Shown piece after piece: positions 61,205-64,000 of a DNA stretch of 64,000 bases. The notes beneath the pieces are model-generated. The model was not told the origin of the DNA. It did not search any database and saw nothing but the letters and a program-made list of their open reading frames with translations. Origin of the DNA: Paraburkholderia sp. PGU19. Its GTDB lineage: Bacteria; Pseudomonadota; Gammaproteobacteria; Burkholderiales; Burkholderiaceae. Location of the stretch: NCBI RefSeq assembly GCF_013426915.1, contig NZ_AP023183.1:558001-622000 (forward strand). The letters run 5' to 3'. A program made the position numbers and the translations under genes. Position 1 is the first letter of the stretch. The number at the start of each line of letters is the position of its first letter.

Positions 61205-61218
61205 GTGACCTAGATCAA
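61205..61218 (-). promoter_or_regulatory. FNR/ANR-like box upstream of the DUF3141-pta operon
   Basis: On the minus strand the site reads TTGATCTAGGTCAC; the FNR/ANR consensus is TTGAT, four bases, ATCAA (8 of 10 matched, left half perfect). It lies 135 nt upstream of the DUF3141 start. The gap 61071-61591 is otherwise non-coding; it also carries the LysR 3' flank. Confidence 0.6.
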
Positions 61219-61591
61219 CGCATGTGATATCTTCATCAATGATGACACACTTGTAAACTATCGGAAATAGAACCACGGCTCCGACCGACACGTAGTTGTC
61301 GCCAGGCGCTACCGGTCTTGGACCTAAATGGTCACGATGATCGGGAGGCAAACACGGGCTCAACCTCGTGCGTATGTAGCAGCACTTCTTAAGAACTCCG
61401 CCGGCCGGCGGGACATAGACAGTGCATTGCCGGGAGCGAAGCAAAACGGAACTGCTCCGCCTCACCGCAAACGCATTCTGACGCTCGAACGCTCGCGAGA
61501 GATATTCGTCAGAGATCGAAAGCGTCGTTCAAGTGACAGAGCATGTCCTCCCGCTCAGTGATGTCAGGATGTCGAACAAATGCGGGGCCAG

Positions 61592-62509
61592 CTAAGCTGC
61601 GTCCGAACCGTCCGGGGCACCTTCAAAAAACTCCGCGGCGTGATCAATGAATGCCCTCACCTTCGCGGGCAGCAGTGCGCGTCCGATGTACGCCAGGCGA
61701 ACCTCCGCAGCAGAATCTGCGATCTCAAATTCTTCCAGCAGACGAACGAGCCGTCCGGCCTTTATGTCGTGCTCGACAAGTGTTATTGGCAGCACGCCAA
61801 CACCGAACCCTTCGAGCAGAACGTCCCGATTAAAAATGGGGTTATTCGACGTAATCTCATAGTTGATCGGGAAAGTGGCGTGTTCCTGCCCCATTCGAAA
61901 GGTGACAAACGGCTTGTGCATCGACGGAGGAACAGTGACGAACACATGGTCCGCCAGGTCAGCCGGATGCCGAGGCCGGGGACGCCCGTTCAGGTAAGCT
62001 TCCGTTGTAACGATGACGAGCGGCAACCGTTGCAGAAGCCGCGTCACAGCCAGATCCGTCGCCAACATGAACGGCAGGATGATACCGAGATCGTAACCGT
62101 CAGCCGTCAGGTCAACGGGCCGCTCCGTTAGGGTGACATCCAGGGTAATCTTCGGATGCTTACGTTTGAAGGCCAAAATCAGTGGTGCGAGCCAGGACAG
62201 CGTGGCGGTCGTATGTGCGACCAGTCGAAGCATACCCGTCGGCAGTCGACCATGACTCGCCGCATTGGCTTCGAGGCAGTCGAGATCGTCGAGGATGCGG
62301 CAGCAACCGTCGTAAAAACGCTCCGCAGCTTCCGTCAGCGAAAACTGTCGAGTCGAACGATGGAAGAGTCGTGCGCCCAGGCGCTCCTCCAGCGATGCGA
62401 TCGCCCGCGAAACGACTGAGGGCGATAGATCCATCATTTCCCCGGCGCGCCTGAAATTTTTGACTTCAACAATAGTCCGGAACAGGCGCAAGCTTTCGAT
62501 ATATTCCAT
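61592..62509 (-). CDS. LysR-family transcriptional regulator
   Basis: 305 residues from ATG 62509; an in-frame ATG at 62629 would add 40 residues with no LysR similarity. N-terminal helix-turn-helix: MEYIESLRLFRTIVEVKNFR, RAGEMMDLSPSVVSRAIASL, EERLGARLFHRSTRQFSLTE. Effector domain: LRLVAHTTATLSWLAPLILA, KITLDVTLTERPVDLTADGY, GFGVGVLPITLVEHDIKAGR. This is the CrgA/AaeR-like branch. The neighbouring genes do not reveal its target. 520 bp separate it from the DUF3141 operon, both on the minus strand. Confidence 0.9.
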   Translation of the reverse strand: MEYIESLRLFRTIVEVKNFRRAGEMMDLSPSVVSRAIASLEERLGARLFHRSTRQFSLTEAAERFYDGCCRILDDLDCLEANAASHGRLPTGMLRLVAHTTATLSWLAPLILAFKRKHPKITLDVTLTERPVDLTADGYDLGIILPFMLATDLAVTRLLQRLPLVIVTTEAYLNGRPRPRHPADLADHVFVTVPPSMHKPFVTFRMGQEHATFPINYEITSNNPIFNRDVLLEGFGVGVLPITLVEHDIKAGRLVRLLEEFEIADSAAEVRLAYIGRALLPAKVRAFIDHAAEFFEGAPDGSDAA

Positions 62510-63050
62510 GGCGCAAAGAAATGATACGCTGCTGTCACTGCGTGAATAGATACGCTTGAGTAGACGGTCTTCTGCTGTAAGCCCGCAGCTCGGGGCAGAA
62601 ATCGCTGATGGTGTGCACACGCGAGCCATGCGCGCACTCGTGTACGACTATTGGCCGATGCTTTTCGCGCTAATCATCGCATCTGCATTGGCCGGGGTTG
62701 CGTCCGTCGATCCGCGGCTTGTAGATCGCATCTCCGGCTTTGATCTTCCAGCCCTTCAACACGCAGATGCCCGCCTCGCGCGCGATGACAGCCCGCCATG
62801 TCTGATACCCTTAATATCCCGAGCCCGCGTCACACCGTGAAACAGTCAGCGTTTGAGCCGTCGGCCGATCGAGTATCCGCACGACCGGCCTTCCGGGCGT
62901 TTCCGCCCTCCGTCGAACGGGAAGTCCGTCCACGGCAGACCCGGGTGCAGCGAATCGTTCGCCCAGACTTGCCACAGTCACGCCCCATACATCGACAACA
63001 CAACCCATTACTTGTTTTCCTCTACAAGGTTCACCCATTGTTGCCGTGCA
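62510..63050. other. Gap with no supported gene
   Basis: A plus-strand frame at 62628 (MRALVYDYWPMLFALIIASA) has a hydrophobic stretch but runs into low-quality sequence. On the minus strand a short stretch (VIAREAGICVLKGWKIKAGD) looks protein-like but has stops on both sides. Likely decayed coding sequence plus the LysR promoter. Confidence 0.3.
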
Positions 63051-63971
63051 CTATGGACGCGGACCCGTGCGCGCATCAATGACGCCTAGCGACGGTCCAC
63101 CGAGGTCTCGCATCACATTGGATGACTGGAAATGGCCTTTCGCGGAATGCGGTCGCGAAGCTACTGGCGGCCTCGGCCAAGACTGGATATCGAAAGCCAG
63201 GCGAGCGAAATCCTTCGCCGCGCCAGAAGCGGGAAATGCGTCGGCGACGGAGCGTGACAACTCAACGGCCCGCGTGATGCAGGGATCGACTGCAATGGAG
63301 CCGGCCTTGAAGACCGAGGCGGCCAGATAATCGCGAGCGATGCTTCGCAAGCTTTCCAGCACCGGCTCAACCTCACCTTCGCCGTCGAGCAGATTCACGA
63401 TGACGCGAAAATGCCCGACCTCCTGTGCAACGCGCAGGCGTTTCATGCAAACGTAGGCCTCTGCGATCGCCTCGACCGACAACTGCATGACAACGAGCAC
63501 GTCTTGCGCCTGCAAGGCGAGCGGCGATAACCCCCCGCTTCCGTCAAGGGCAGCATCGATCAGCACGATGTCCGGGCCGCGCCCGGCCGTCGCAACAGGT
63601 TCCAGGCCGTCGATGTCGTGGGGATTCGAGACGTGTGCACCAGTCGTATTGAACCGTGGCCGACGGCTCTCGGCCGCCAGAACATGCGGGAAGTTCCCCT
63701 GTATCACAGGAGTGAACGCGCTACCCTGCCGGATCGCCGCGAGGGTGGCGCTTGCTGATCGGCTGCCGGGACATTCGTCTACCACGAGAACCTTCAAACC
63801 CAGCCTGGTCAACGCTATCGCGAGATTGACGACGACGGTCGTGCGCCCCAATTGTTCCGAGCCACCTGTAACAGCGATAATTCGCGCGTCACTCTGCGGA
63901 GCCGTCTGGCGCGGCCCGACCGGGAATACCTGAGCCGAGACATTGTATTTCACCCAACATTCCCCAGACAT
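63051..63971 (-). CDS. MinD/ParA-family ATPase, FlhG-like
   Basis: 306 residues. Deviant Walker A: RIIAVTGGSEQLGRTTVVVN, then LGLKVLVVDECPGSRSASAT and the switch regions (GPDIVLIDAALDGSGG, VVMQLSVEAIAEAYVCMKRL, FRVIVNLLDGEGE). The pattern matches the divergent FlhG/YlxH-type ATPase near Burkholderia flagellar genes, which controls flagellar number, but the Walker Lys is replaced (EQLGRTT) and the C-terminal 40 residues are unusual, so a solitary paralogue is also possible. The frame is complete; the start at ATG 63971 lacks a clear ribosome binding site. No flagellar gene is visible in the window. Confidence 0.7.
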   Translation of the reverse strand: MSGECWVKYNVSAQVFPVGPRQTAPQSDARIIAVTGGSEQLGRTTVVVNLAIALTRLGLKVLVVDECPGSRSASATLAAIRQGSAFTPVIQGNFPHVLAAESRRPRFNTTGAHVSNPHDIDGLEPVATAGRGPDIVLIDAALDGSGGLSPLALQAQDVLVVMQLSVEAIAEAYVCMKRLRVAQEVGHFRVIVNLLDGEGEVEPVLESLRSIARDYLAASVFKAGSIAVDPCITRAVELSRSVADAFPASGAAKDFARLAFDIQSWPRPPVASRPHSAKGHFQSSNVMRDLGGPSLGVIDARTGPRP

Positions 63972-64000
63972 TTAGCTTTACCAACTATGACGGGCGCCGC

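Noticed and set aside
63051..63971. FlhG-like ATPase considered as evidence of a flagellar cluster
   Set aside because: No flagellar gene is visible and the Walker A Lys is missing, so the link cannot be supported from this window.

Overview
The window is high-GC proteobacterial DNA whose protein families, codon use and small-gene repertoire point to Burkholderiaceae (Paraburkholderia, Caballeronia or Burkholderia sensu lato). It is probably a secondary chromosome or megaplasmid: accessory catabolic and stress genes dominate, insertion-sequence debris is common, and I found no rRNA, tRNA or CRISPR. The genus is inference from recognised families, not from a marker gene.

Layout. (1) 1-5.9 kb: the end of a cytochrome c oxidase subunit II gene, a YdeP-type molybdopterin oxidoreductase, an Nramp-like carrier and a C-terminally truncated CDF carrier. 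(2) 6-21 kb: a stress block of small genes. It holds an Ala/Lys/Glu-rich secreted protein, a YflT-like protein, an orphan ParD, YjzC-like and acidic small proteins, PRC-barrel, phasin, receiver-only regulators, a ParB-like protein, two Hsp20 genes behind a good sigma-32 promoter, a sensor kinase, DUF892 and CsbD. (3) 21-24.6 kb: a mobile-element graveyard (IS701, IS5/IS427 and Tn3 pieces) next to a broken porin. (4) 24.7-30.1 kb: an aromatic catabolic cluster (MFS, MhpA-like hydroxylase, FAH hydrolase, divergent VOC dioxygenase, IclR). (5) 30.4-31.5 kb: a dead ISKra4 transposase. (6) 32-38.5 kb: a LysR regulator, a frameshifted DMT permease and a tight operon of ketopantoate-reductase-like, VOC, MaoC, CoA-transferase, AroE-like and AroQ-like enzymes; both promoters carry the same 27-bp operator-like motif. 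(7) 38.9-40 kb: remnants of parB and of a LivJ-like protein around iteron-like repeats. (8) 40-54 kb: a KaiC-like ATPase (frameshifted at a G7 tract) with a hybrid kinase, then a second, mostly decayed set of stress genes paralogous to block 2, two decayed sigma-54 regulators and an intact hybrid kinase. (9) 54-61 kb: an operon on the minus strand, DUF3141 hydrolase - pta - ackA - fabI - RRM-like - small protein - enoyl-CoA hydratase. An FNR/ANR-like box lies upstream, and an IS5-family element sits exactly between ackA and fabI. (10) 61.6-64 kb: a LysR regulator and an FlhG/MinD-like ATPase.

How it fits together. Blocks 1, 2, 8 and 9 resemble in content the low-oxygen-activated (lxa) locus described in Burkholderia cenocepacia: phasin, Hsp20, small stress proteins, acetyl-phosphate metabolism and sensor kinases. 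This copy looks heavily eroded. More than ten genes are interrupted by one-base frameshifts, nonsense codons or deletions. Some of these lie in homopolymers and could be sequencing errors; others (the ackA deletion, the IS insertion, the ISKra4 nonsense codons) cannot be explained that way. The two catabolic clusters (4 and 6) are the most plausible places for undescribed chemistry.
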